Shown here piece by piece: positions 23,455-29,679 of a stretch of 33,223 bases of DNA. The translations under genes were made by a program, and so were the position numbers. The stretch spans positions 1 to 33,223 of the IMG/VR virus record IMGVR_UViG_3300010371_000083; one strand, written 5' to 3'. This stretch comes from a virus. A model generated the notes under the pieces. It did not search any database. It worked only from the letters and a program-made list of their open reading frames with translations, and was not told where the DNA came from. Numbering within the stretch: position 1 is the stretch's first letter; every line of letters begins with the position of its first letter.

Positions 23455-25106
23455 CGGATTGGCGGCCCCAGCGTGAGGGAGTTGCCGGTACGGAGTCGCG
23501 CAGGCGGATGGGTCCACTCGGCGTCGTCCGGATCGTCGTCTTCGTCGGAGTCAGGCGTGTCGACCGGGTTCTCTAAACAGGCGTACATCACCATGTCCCA
23601 GTCGTGGTCATCGGCCTTCGTGTCCACGTCGTTCGGATCGTTCTCGTCTGCCCGAAGCGCGGGGATCGTCTTGATGGGCGACACGCACCGGCGCATGAAC
23701 CGCAGCATCGGCCGCGCCCGCTCCGTCGGCTCGGTTGCCCCCGGATAGGCCTCGGGGATGGTCGTGCCGAGCCGACGCACGATTTGACCGGCCCCGTTGT
23801 AGCGGCTGCCTGGCCCCTTGCGCGCTCGCTTCCACCTGACGCCTGCCTTCTGGAAGTCCTTTGCGATGGTCGGCGCTCCGGACATGCCGCCATCGCCGAA
23901 GCACGACGAGTCGAGTGGGTTGCGCGCGAAGTTTAGCCGCGACTGACCGGCACGATGGTCCCACAGGCCGTATCGCGACTCGACGCCAGCCATCAGCGCC
24001 GCGACCTCGTCGACGTGCTTCCCTTGCACGCGCAGGTGGTCGAACATCGTCAGCCCGCCGTCGCCGTCCTGGTAGAACCAGCCGATGGACCCAGGTGACA
24101 GGATGCCCCAGTCTCCTGACCGGAAGACCTTCGCTCCAGGTGGCACCGCGTGGTCCTCGCAGACGTGGAACTGCCCGTCCCAGATGTTCGCCAGGAAGGC
24201 CCCGGCGACCACGTACCAGTTTCCGTTGAGCAGCGCGTCCCGTACCTCGGGGCGCTTGTTCATGAGGCTGGCTTCGTACTTGCCCGACTCCATCAGGATC
24301 GGGTTGTCGGTAAGCTTCGCCGGGATGTAGACCTGTTCGTAGACGATCACGCGCCCATCTCCGAGCGTGGTCGAGACGCTGACGACCTCCTCTGGCTTCG
24401 CGACCTCGATGAACCGCTCGCGGACCCAGATCAGGCCCTCGCCATCGGGGTTGGACGCCGCGCAGATTTGCAACAGCGGCTCCAGCATCGAATCTGCGGT
24501 GCGGAGACGAGTGTCCAGGTAGTCGAACTGCGACTCGCTGAACTCGGTCAGCTCGTCGAAGGCGATATACGTGTAGGCGCGGCTCTTGTGCTTGTACTTG
24601 TCGCGCTCGCGCTCCAGGTGGCTGAACTGGAAGATGGCCCCGCCTGCGCGGGGGAACTTCCAGATGCCCTTGTTGTCGTTGAACTTCGCCGACGGGTCGA
24701 TGGCCTTGAAGAAGTGCTCTGAAAGCTCCTTGATTTGCTCAAGGTCGGGCGTCGTGCGGCGAAAGTAGATGCCCCACGCTGTCGACCGATATCGCTTGCC
24801 GGCTTTTTTCGCCTCGGCGTAGCGGCGCATCTCGACGACGAGGATCTGCGCGAACTTCATCATCAGGCAGAGCGACTTGCCACCCGCGACCGCGCCACCG
24901 TAGAACACGATTCGCTGCCGAGCCGCGAAGAATTTCTCCTGCTGGCCGAGAAACGGCGCGAAAATGATGGATTCAGGCTTGCACTGCTTGCAGCACTTGC
25001 GCTGGACGCCGAAAAGCGAGATGCGCCAGATAGCCTGGCTCTCGCATCCGGCAGTCACCTCGCACTTTCCGTGCGGGAACGTAACGGCTGGAGGCATGCC
25101 GCTCAT
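23451..25106 (-). CDS. terL: terminase large subunit, 551 aa
   Basis: ATG 25106 overlaps the upstream stop (ATGA). The N-terminus holds a cysteine cluster (C15, C21, C38, C39, C42), possibly a zinc site, which is unusual for this family. Walker A is GGAVAGGKS (70-78), Walker B IAFDE (181-185), and the coupling motif is seen at CAASNPDGEG (about 215). The nuclease half shows GDWG (D332), FGDGG (D405) and a late DDHDWD acidic cluster, fitting an RNase H-like metal site. The enzyme cuts concatemeric DNA and pumps it through the portal. No clear small subunit is recognised; the 148- to 167-aa genes upstream are candidates only by place. Confidence 0.9.
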   Translation of the reverse strand: MSGMPPAVTFPHGKCEVTAGCESQAIWRISLFGVQRKCCKQCKPESIIFAPFLGQQEKFFAARQRIVFYGGAVAGGKSLCLMMKFAQILVVEMRRYAEAKKAGKRYRSTAWGIYFRRTTPDLEQIKELSEHFFKAIDPSAKFNDNKGIWKFPRAGGAIFQFSHLERERDKYKHKSRAYTYIAFDELTEFSESQFDYLDTRLRTADSMLEPLLQICAASNPDGEGLIWVRERFIEVAKPEEVVSVSTTLGDGRVIVYEQVYIPAKLTDNPILMESGKYEASLMNKRPEVRDALLNGNWYVVAGAFLANIWDGQFHVCEDHAVPPGAKVFRSGDWGILSPGSIGWFYQDGDGGLTMFDHLRVQGKHVDEVAALMAGVESRYGLWDHRAGQSRLNFARNPLDSSCFGDGGMSGAPTIAKDFQKAGVRWKRARKGPGSRYNGAGQIVRRLGTTIPEAYPGATEPTERARPMLRFMRRCVSPIKTIPALRADENDPNDVDTKADDHDWDMVMYACLENPVDTPDSDEDDDPDDAEWTHPPARLRTGNSLTLGPPIR

Positions 25107-25549
25107 TCGAACGGGCTCCACACGGCGCCGACGTCGGCACGCCAGTCGACCGTAACCGCCAATCCGCCCGTAACCGACAGGACGATGTCGCCGGCGCTGA
25201 CGGCGAACGAAATGCCCCACGACGGGTCAGTCTCGACGTCCGTGCCGATGACGTCGGTCGCCTCGATGACCGCGGCGGCGCTGCCCGTGCGCGAAACTAC
25301 GACGCGCCGGTCGTAGGCAGCGAAGTCGCCGCCACCGGACGCAGCCACCGTCACGCTCAGCACGAGGCACGAATCGGCGTTGACCGTGTCGCGCCAGATT
25401 TCGGCGGGCGTCGCGTTCGTGGTCGTCGCGTCCCTCGCGTACCTGCCGCGCTGGTTGGCCACGTCGCGTGTCGAATTGGCCACGAGGAACGTGTCACGCT
25501 CGTCGCTCTTTTTCTCGATGAGCCGGGCGCCCTTGGTGGACAGCTTCAC
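25103..25549 (-). CDS. beta-rich structural-type protein, 148 aa
   Basis: GTG 25549 has GAGG five bases upstream and overlaps the stop of the tiny membrane gene. The sequence matches a recurrent phage beta-sandwich pattern: TTTNATPAEIW, then SCLVLSVTVAASGGGDFAAY, VVVSRTGSAAAV, and WGISFAVSAGDIVLSVTGG followed by VDW. Proteins of this pattern are usually virion or tail-associated. Its position before the terminase gene is unusual for a tail protein. The function is unknown. Confidence 0.65.
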   Translation of the reverse strand: MKLSTKGARLIEKKSDERDTFLVANSTRDVANQRGRYARDATTTNATPAEIWRDTVNADSCLVLSVTVAASGGGDFAAYDRRVVVSRTGSAAAVIEATDVIGTDVETDPSWGISFAVSAGDIVLSVTGGLAVTVDWRADVGAVWSPFE

Positions 25550-25641
25550 CGCGGCCTCGGGCGGTTGAACAGCGACAAGGCGGCCATGACGACGGCAGCG
25601 GAGCCGATGAGTAGGACCGGGTGGGCCTGGACGAAGCTCAC
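25546..25641 (-). CDS. 31-aa single-pass membrane microprotein
   Basis: A GTG at 25641-25639 overlaps the previous stop (GTGA), and the TGA at 25546-25548 overlaps the next GTG start. The product starts VSFVQAHP, has one hydrophobic helix (VLLIGSAAVVMAALSLF) and a basic end (NRPRPR). The helix followed by positive charges predicts an inner-membrane protein with the C-terminus inside. Without it there would be an unexplained 88-bp gap in a gapless operon. A pinholin-like, packaging-related or accessory role is possible but not shown. Confidence 0.5.
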   Translation of the reverse strand: MSFVQAHPVLLIGSAAVVMAALSLFNRPRPR

Positions 25642-26141
25642 TTCGCCTCGACCTCCGCGGGTGGCAGTGAAACGGCCGTCGCCTCGATGACGTCGTCCTC
25701 CTCGACGGCGCCGATCTCTTTGATTTTGCCGCTACGCAGCCGCTTGAACCGCTTCACCTCGGGCTGCTCCAGCACGACCACCGGCATGACCACGATTGCC
25801 GACTCGCCATCGCCGGCCCGCTCAGGCTCCTGGCTGCGAATCAGCGCCGTCACCCGCTCGTGAACGGCCTGGAGACCCGCCGGCCACTCCTTTTTCGCAA
25901 GGCCGGCCAGCGCCGCATAGCCAGCCTGCTCGCGAGACGCGAAACCGTGCCATTCCTTGTCACCGGCGATGACCTTGCCCTCGCTCGGGTTGTTCTTCAG
26001 CAGCGCCCGCACGTCCTCGGCCGATAGGCCCAACTCGGCCATGCGCCTGATTGCGGCGTTGATGGCCACGACGAGCCGCGTGTCCTGGTCCAGGATCCGA
26101 CGGATCCGGTCCTGGAGCGACGCGACCCGGTCGGTGCTCAC
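25638..26141 (-). CDS. hypothetical protein, 167 aa
   Basis: GTG 26141 overlaps the previous stop (GTGA). The N-terminal 110 residues are helical (SLQDRIRRILDQDTRLVVAI, RRMAELGLSAEDVRALLKNN, LQAVHERVTALIRSQEPE). The rest is acidic with a basic patch (EVKRFKRLRSGKIKEIGAVE). Its place two genes before terminase makes a terminase small subunit conceivable, but there is no clear helix-turn-helix match. I leave it unassigned. Confidence 0.6.
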   Translation of the reverse strand: MSTDRVASLQDRIRRILDQDTRLVVAINAAIRRMAELGLSAEDVRALLKNNPSEGKVIAGDKEWHGFASREQAGYAALAGLAKKEWPAGLQAVHERVTALIRSQEPERAGDGESAIVVMPVVVLEQPEVKRFKRLRSGKIKEIGAVEEDDVIEATAVSLPPAEVEAK

Positions 26142-26533
26142 GACGAAGCGGCCCTCTGCGGAACAACCCAGGACGCGAACGGGCTCCCCTTGGCAGCAAG
26201 GTGCTCGTGGACCGTCGCCTTCAGGTCGGCCAGGTTGATGCGCCCGAGCTCGATACCGGGAAGGTCCATCCCAACGACCGGCCAGGCCGACTCAGGCGCC
26301 AGGTCCGACGGGATCATGTACTCGCAGCGAAGGCCGATGACGATGTCCTGCTCGTCGTCCGCTGGCGGCGTCACCTCGCCCCCCGCGTCCCGAATCGCCT
26401 TCATCCGCGCCACCCACTCCGGCTTCGGAATGACCCGCGGTTGGAGAGACACGCCAAACCGCTGCTCGGTCGACTGCTTCGGAACCGCGTTCACCGGCAA
26501 CGCAGGCGCCAGTCTCGGGTCATTGCCTCGCAT
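26138..26533 (-). CDS. hypothetical protein, 131 aa
   Basis: ATG 26533 has a strong GGAGGA site four to five bases upstream, inside the end of the 69-aa gene. The sequence (RVIPKPEWVARMKAIRDAGG, DDEQDIVIGLRCEYMIPSDL, WPVVGMDLPGIELGRINLAD) suggests a small alpha/beta domain; the end (LKATVHEHLAAKGSPFASWV) is helical. No motif is recognised. It is part of the leftward run leading to terminase. Confidence 0.6.
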   Translation of the reverse strand: MRGNDPRLAPALPVNAVPKQSTEQRFGVSLQPRVIPKPEWVARMKAIRDAGGEVTPPADDEQDIVIGLRCEYMIPSDLAPESAWPVVGMDLPGIELGRINLADLKATVHEHLAAKGSPFASWVVPQRAASS

Positions 26534-26729
26534 CGGTCCTCCCAGGGCTCAGCAACGCCAACGCAGCTTCGAGCGCAGTCGCCATGTCCCCGAACACCTT
26601 CCGCACGTGCAGCTCACGGCACGAGTGGTTGTAAGGGTTCTCGGACTGCCTGCGCGCCAATGCCGCTTGCTCGCGTACGGCTTCCACCGCGCGAGTCACC
26701 GCCGCTGCCGACGTCGTCTTTCGGCCCAC
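26520..26729 (-). CDS. small helical protein, 69 aa
   Basis: The only reasonable start is GTG 26729 (GRKTTSAAAVTRAVEAVREQ), but it lacks a convincing Shine-Dalgarno. The stop overlaps the next gene by 14 bases. The product is basic and helical, with LHVRKVFGDMATALEAALAL near the end. It could be a small nucleic-acid-binding or packaging-related protein. Confidence is moderate because of the weak start. Confidence 0.5.
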   Translation of the reverse strand: MGRKTTSAAAVTRAVEAVREQAALARRQSENPYNHSCRELHVRKVFGDMATALEAALALLSPGRTDARQ

Positions 26730-26769
26730 ATCGCAACAGTGCGCGATACGCGGGGGAGGCGGATAGCCC

Positions 26770-27018
26770 CTATACCGACAATGGGAACGACCCGGCAGCG
26801 GCCAACCACTCGCGGTACTCGTCCTTCTGCTTCTGGACGTACCTGGCGATGGCGTCTTTATCTACGCAGAACTTGCCACTGATGCTGTCCTGGATGACGT
26901 ACCGGCAGACAGCCTCGGAGTACGCGTCCAGGGCGCTCGCCTTGGCGCCCGGCTGGTTGCTCACGTCGTACACCACGGCAGAACCACCGCACGCCTCGCA
27001 AACGTTGGATGTCGTCAT
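26770..27018 (-). CDS. small protein with CxxC motif, 82 aa
   Basis: ATG 27018 is the first start of the leftward run after the 500-bp gap. The N-terminus has CEACGG, and later residues include VCRYVIQDSISGKFCVDKDA and a charged helix (ARYVQKQKDEYREWLAAAG). Four cysteines could form a metal site. The Shine-Dalgarno is weak (CGTCGTGGC before ATG), possibly reflecting a short or leaderless message. The function is unknown. Confidence 0.55.
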   Translation of the reverse strand: MTTSNVCEACGGSAVVYDVSNQPGAKASALDAYSEAVCRYVIQDSISGKFCVDKDAIARYVQKQKDEYREWLAAAGSFPLSV

Positions 27019-27131
27019 GCCACGACGGTACGCCCATGGCTTGAGGCGGCGAACCCACTACACCGGCGACGTCTGACAGGTTGCGGCGCTCACATGCGCG
27101 ATTGCGACGCGCAAAGCTGGATCCGCGCGCG

Positions 27132-27163
27132 CCCGGGTGGGGCCTGCCTTTTCCCCTCCCGGG
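27132..27163. other. strong hairpin, possible transcription pause or terminator-like element
   Basis: CCCGGGTGGGG (27132-27142) pairs with CCCCTCCCGGG (27153-27163) with a single T-T mismatch and a ten-base loop ending in TTTT. Neither side is followed by a T-run, so it does not fit a standard intrinsic terminator in either direction. Confidence 0.55.
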
Positions 27164-27313
27164 GGCTTGCTCATGGCGGACTGGGCCTGGACGCACGCAG
27201 CCCGCCTATCACACGCGCGCCCGTGCACGCAGTACGCAGCACTGCCACGCGCGCAGCCCTGTAAGCCTCGAAGAACCCACGAATGTGCGGCGTAGTGCCA
27301 CACTGAACACAAC

Positions 27314-27325
27314 AAACGAACGTTT
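27314..27325. promoter_or_regulatory. candidate operator palindrome AAACG-AA-CGTTT
   Basis: Two 5-base arms with a 2-base spacer, in an AT-rich island (CAACAAACGAACGTTTATT) that stands out from the GC-rich surroundings. The 5-2-5 geometry equals that of the palindrome upstream of the helix-turn-helix gene, although the arm sequences differ. Confidence 0.3.
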
Positions 27326-27517
27326 ATTGCTGACTCGTGGCGTTGGCTATGAGCCTGGCTTGGCTCGTAAGTCGGCTTTGGAATTCAGGTTTCTGGCAAT
27401 CGGCTCCCGTTGGTCGCGGGCGGTGCACGTCGAGCGGTGAGCGGTGGCGAGCAACCTGTCCCATCCACCCCAACTTCCCCAAATCTCCACCGACCGTCTC
27501 AATGCTGGCTAAACGGT

Positions 27518-27742
27518 TCAATCAACCGACGTCGGCCCAATGAGTTTCAAGGCTCGCCGGACCGCTGGCCAGTCGAAGAACATCCGGCCCTTCGGCGACA
27601 GTCGGCGGCAAGGGATTCGGCCTCGCTTGACCATCTGCTGGACGGTGGCGGTCGAGACTCCAAGGGCTTCGGCAAGCTCCCAGCTTCGCCATAGGCGCGG
27701 TAAAACTCGACGTGCGCTTGGAAGGCCGGACCAACTCCCCAT
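27518..27742 (-). CDS. MerR/excisionase-like helix-turn-helix protein, 74 aa
   Basis: From ATG 27742 the product contains SWELAEALGVSTATVQQMVK and RGRIPCRRLSPKGRMFFDWP, then AVRRALKLIG: the 'choose this promoter or site' winged helix used by excisionases and small phage regulators, where a helix-turn-helix is followed by RG.IP..R and an aromatic wing. A long open frame extends upstream but is basic, non-protein-like sequence. A candidate operator (TACCG-CC-CGGTA) sits 12 bases before the start, so autoregulation is plausible. It is transcribed away from the plus-strand cluster with the serine recombinase, as expected of a switch region. Directionality factor or repressor cannot be decided. 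Confidence 0.65.
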   Translation of the reverse strand: MGSWSGLPSARRVLPRLWRSWELAEALGVSTATVQQMVKRGRIPCRRLSPKGRMFFDWPAVRRALKLIGPTSVD

Positions 27743-27753
27743 GCGTCTTATCG

Positions 27754-27765
27754 TACCGCCCGGTA
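27754..27765. promoter_or_regulatory. candidate operator TACCG-CC-CGGTA
   Basis: A perfect inverted repeat of 5-base arms around CC lies 12 bases before the helix-turn-helix gene start. On the minus strand TACGAT seven bases before ATG resembles a -10 box, which would give a very short leader. Confidence 0.35.
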
Positions 27766-28022
27766 TGTCGAAGGGAAGGGACCTATTGTGTCGGTGTAGG
27801 GGTTGCTTTGATGGCTGGTTGCGCGGCACGCTTGGCTCACTGTGGCTGGCAGAACCCGAGGACCCGCGAGCGCCGATGTCAGGCGCTACGTGTGCGCTGC
27901 GAGCGGAGGGCGAGAGCGACGACCTCTCTCGCGTGTTCCTGCTGTGATCGCGGCTGTGGCTCGACTGACCAGCTCTGCCGTAATCTGAGCTACTCGATCC
28001 GGAGCGCGCGATCCTATGGGCG

Positions 28023-28081
28023 TGGCGAGAGGTCGGGTGCGCCCTGAGACCTGACTGACGCGCTCCTAACTTTTCTCGCCA
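28023..28081. other. nested inverted repeat
   Basis: Outer arms TGGCGAGA (28023-28030) and TCTCGCCA (28074-28081) are perfectly complementary. Inside lies a second hairpin AGGTC-GGG-TGCG-CCC-TGA-GACCT (28030-28052). A TTTT at 28071-28074 falls within the outer right arm. It could be a structured leader RNA, an operator pair or a terminator for rightward read-through. Confidence 0.5.
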
Positions 28082-28098
28082 TCGCTGTACGATTCTTG

Positions 28099-28127
28099 TT
28101 GCACGCGAATCAATGGTCGAGTAGTGT
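28099..28127 (+). promoter_or_regulatory. possible sigma70-like promoter for the rightward gene set
   Basis: TTGCAC (28099-28104) and TAGTGT (28122-28127) are separated by exactly 17 bases and lie about 48 bases before the first plus-strand start. The match to consensus is partial (four and three of six). Confidence 0.3.
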
Positions 28128-28174
28128 TGGATGTGTCGGGAGGTTGAGCCCGGCGCCAACGAAGGAGACGACCC

Positions 28175-28387
28175 ATGACGACTGAATTTGTGGCGATTGG
28201 ACAGACCGGGCGCGGCGAGGGTGAGCAGGCCGAGTTTTCGGCGTTCGGTGACACCGCAGAGGAGGCCCGTACAAACGCCGCTGCCGGCACGGGGAATCCG
28301 CCGTCGCATTTCCGAGTGCTCGCCGTGACCGCAGAGCAGGCCGAGCAGATTCGGCGCGGTGCGACCCCGTACGATATGGCGCTGTAA
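28175..28387 (+). CDS. small hypothetical protein, 70 aa
   Basis: ATG 28175 follows GAAGGAGACGACCC, the best ribosome binding site of the region, identical in form to those of the capsid genes. The product (MTTEFVAIGQTGRGEGEQAE, later FGDTAEEARTNAA, VLAVTAEQAEQIRRGATPYD) resembles a small beta-alpha-beta domain and has no known motif. It is the first gene after the control region, so it is likely expressed early. Confidence 0.65.
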   Translation: MTTEFVAIGQTGRGEGEQAEFSAFGDTAEEARTNAAAGTGNPPSHFRVLAVTAEQAEQIRRGATPYDMAL

Positions 28388-28401
28388 GCGAGGAACCGAC
28401 C

Positions 28402-28620
28402 ATGACGACCATCGATACGAAGAAGCTGGCCCGCGACCTGTACCGCGACGACATGAGCCGCGCCGACGAGGTGCCGGTGCAGCAGGACGGCCACCGGGCG
28501 TACGACGGCTGGCTGGCTGCTTCCAGCGACGCCGGGGACCGCGACACGGCCGACGCGCTGAGGGCGACGGACCGCGAGGAGTTCGCCGCGGCATGGAATG
28601 AGCTGGTCGAGGCTGAGTAA
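28402..28620 (+). CDS. small acidic protein, 72 aa
   Basis: ATG 28402 has GAGG ten bases upstream. It is acidic and helical (TKKLARDLYRDDMSRADEVP, ADALRATDREEFAAAWNELV). Its stop overlaps an ATG (TAATG), coupling it to a 20-codon frame and then the DNA-binding-like gene. Small acidic phage proteins can inhibit host enzymes, but there is no direct evidence here. Confidence 0.65.
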   Translation: MTTIDTKKLARDLYRDDMSRADEVPVQQDGHRAYDGWLAASSDAGDRDTADALRATDREEFAAAWNELVEAE

Positions 28621-28682
28621 TGACCATCTACTTCTGTCGGCGCGTGATCTGGCGCGCCATGTCGCGCATTAGGTGGACGTAA
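28620..28682 (+). CDS. possible 20-aa basic micropeptide
   Basis: An ATG in the stop of the previous gene (TAATG) opens a 20-codon frame whose own TAA overlaps the next ATG (TAATG). The product begins MTIYFCRRVIW, is basic and aromatic, and has five Arg residues. Its real purpose may be to carry ribosomes across the gap to the next gene. Confidence 0.35.
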   Translation: MTIYFCRRVIWRAMSRIRWT

Positions 28683-28876
28683 TGCCCGCGGCCAAGCGTA
28701 AGCCGGGTCGCGGCGGCGCCCGCCCTGGCGCTGGCCGCCCGGTATCGACGGGGGCCGGCGCGAACCGCATCGTGTTCCGCGTGAGCAATGCCCAGCGCGA
28801 CGAGCTGGCGGCCGAGGCGACTCGCCTTGGCCTGTCCAGTGCGGCCCTGGCGGCGAAGCGGCGCGTGTTCTCATGA
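28682..28876 (+). CDS. ribbon-helix-helix-like DNA-binding protein, 64 aa
   Basis: ATG 28682, with AGGTGG upstream, is chosen over a GTG three codons earlier. The basic N-terminus with RGGARPGAGRP is typical of small phage DNA-binding proteins. It is followed by NRIVFRVSNAQRDELAAEAT and RLGLSSAALAAKRRVF, which reads as a strand and two helices of the MetJ/Arc fold. The stop overlaps the recombinase start (ATGA). It may regulate the recombinase or assist its binding. Confidence 0.6.
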   Translation: MPAAKRKPGRGGARPGAGRPVSTGAGANRIVFRVSNAQRDELAAEATRLGLSSAALAAKRRVFS

Positions 28877-29391
28877 CCACGGCCGTGGCTCTCCTACGCG
28901 TCTCGACCGACAAGCAACACCTCGGCCTGGACGCCCAACGCGCCGCCATCTCGGCATACTGCGCCACGCACGGCATCGAGGTCATCTCCTGGCACACCGA
29001 GATCGTCTCAGGTGGGGCAGCCTTCGAGGACCGTTACGGCCTACAAGCAGCGCTCGCCGACGTCTCTGCCACCAAGGCCACCCACCTGCTCGTAGCCAAG
29101 CGCGACAGGTTCGCACGTGACCCTCTCGTTGCGCTGCTGACAGAACGCGAGCTGTCACGGTCGGGCTGTACGGTACTGTGTGCTGACGGCAACAACGAAA
29201 CCGACCCCGCCAGCGAGCTTGTGCGTCACATTCTTGACGGCGTGGCACGATTCGAGCGGCGCATGATCAGTATCCGCACCAAGGCTGCGCTCAAGGCCAA
29301 GAGCGACGCAGGGGCCAAGCTGGGCCGTCCGTTCGGGGCGAAGGACAAGCACCCACGCAAGCGGTCTGCTGGTATAGGGGGCTTGCAGTAG
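28873..29391 (+). CDS. serine recombinase (resolvase/invertase family), short form, 172 aa
   Basis: The catalytic domain is complete: ALLRVSTDKQ with R9 and nucleophile S11, then LGLDAQRAAI, and KRDRFARD supplying D78, R79 and R82, equal to D67-R68-xx-R71 of gamma-delta resolvase. The long E helix (ELVRHILDGVARFERRMISI) follows. After LGRPFGAKDKHP, where resolvases normally continue into a helix-turn-helix, the protein ends after about 12 residues. It may therefore need a partner or bind weakly. Such enzymes cut both strands through a 5' phosphoserine link and serve as integrase, resolvase or invertase. No attachment or res site was identified. Start ATG 28873 overlaps the upstream stop. Confidence 0.85.
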   Translation: MTTAVALLRVSTDKQHLGLDAQRAAISAYCATHGIEVISWHTEIVSGGAAFEDRYGLQAALADVSATKATHLLVAKRDRFARDPLVALLTERELSRSGCTVLCADGNNETDPASELVRHILDGVARFERRMISIRTKAALKAKSDAGAKLGRPFGAKDKHPRKRSAGIGGLQ

Positions 29392-29415
29392 CCCATAAGC
29401 CGGTACCGTTGAGGG

Positions 29416-29679
29416 GTGAACGAGCAGCTACGCCACGTAGCCGTCATGTGCATCGCTGCCCTGGTGGTGGCGATGGGCGGTGCCGTAGCGCTCATTGCGT
29501 CGTACCTGCACAGCTCGGGAGAACAGGTATACATGGTGGCGACAGGAATCGTAGCCGTGGGCGGCGCGATCATCGCCGGTGAGTTCGGCCTGGCTCGCTC
29601 GGCCTCTACGCCAACGGCGGCCGTCAAGGTCGACCACCCCGTAACGACCATCAACCAGGGAGCAGATGCCGCGAAATGA
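29416..29679 (+). CDS. holin-like membrane protein, 87 aa
   Basis: GTG 29416 has GAGGGG just upstream. There are two hydrophobic helices at about residues 8-30 (VAVMCIAALVVAMGGAVALIASYL) and 37-58 (VYMVATGIVAVGGAIIAGEFG), then a polar tail (VKVDHPVTTINQGADAA). Short length, two membrane passes and place ahead of an endolysin gene fit a class II-like holin. The homology is unproven; other small membrane proteins look alike. The stop overlaps the next start. Confidence 0.65.
   Translation: MNEQLRHVAVMCIAALVVAMGGAVALIASYLHSSGEQVYMVATGIVAVGGAIIAGEFGLARSASTPTAAVKVDHPVTTINQGADAAK

Larger units (their letters stand above)
27019..27517. other. 500-bp stretch without a convincing gene; hairpin and palindrome
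   Basis: No frame here combines a ribosome binding site with protein-like composition. It holds a strong hairpin (27132-27163) and an AT-rich palindrome (AAACGAACGTTT, 27314-27325). It lies between the leftward helix-turn-helix gene and the start of the leftward virion run, so it probably carries the late promoter. I could not place -35 and -10 boxes with confidence. Confidence 0.5.
27766..28174. other. control region between divergent gene sets, no gene recognised
   Basis: About 400 bases without a convincing coding frame. The right half contains a nested inverted repeat (28023-28081) and a possible plus-strand promoter (28099-28127). The left half shows a tRNA D-arm-like stretch that does not continue into a tRNA. 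It probably controls rightward expression of the recombinase and lysis genes. Confidence 0.5.

Noticed and set aside
27324-27521. 65-codon leftward frame starting at TTG inside the stop of the helix-turn-helix gene
   Set aside because: The overlap is suggestive, but the composition (many Arg, Pro, Gln, His, no domain pattern) and lack of a ribosome binding site make a real gene unlikely. It was left out but could be tested by conservation.
27966-27996. tRNA D-arm-like sequence on the minus strand (GTAGCTCAG ... GAGC)
   Set aside because: The D-stem fits, but no anticodon stem, T-arm (TTCGA) or acceptor pairing follows at the right distances, so it is not a tRNA and at most a chance or remnant match.
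27518-28627. very long leftward open frame that includes the helix-turn-helix protein at its end
   Set aside because: Only the last 74 codons look like protein. The upstream part is Arg/Ser/Pro-rich, runs through the control region and opposes well-supported plus-strand genes.
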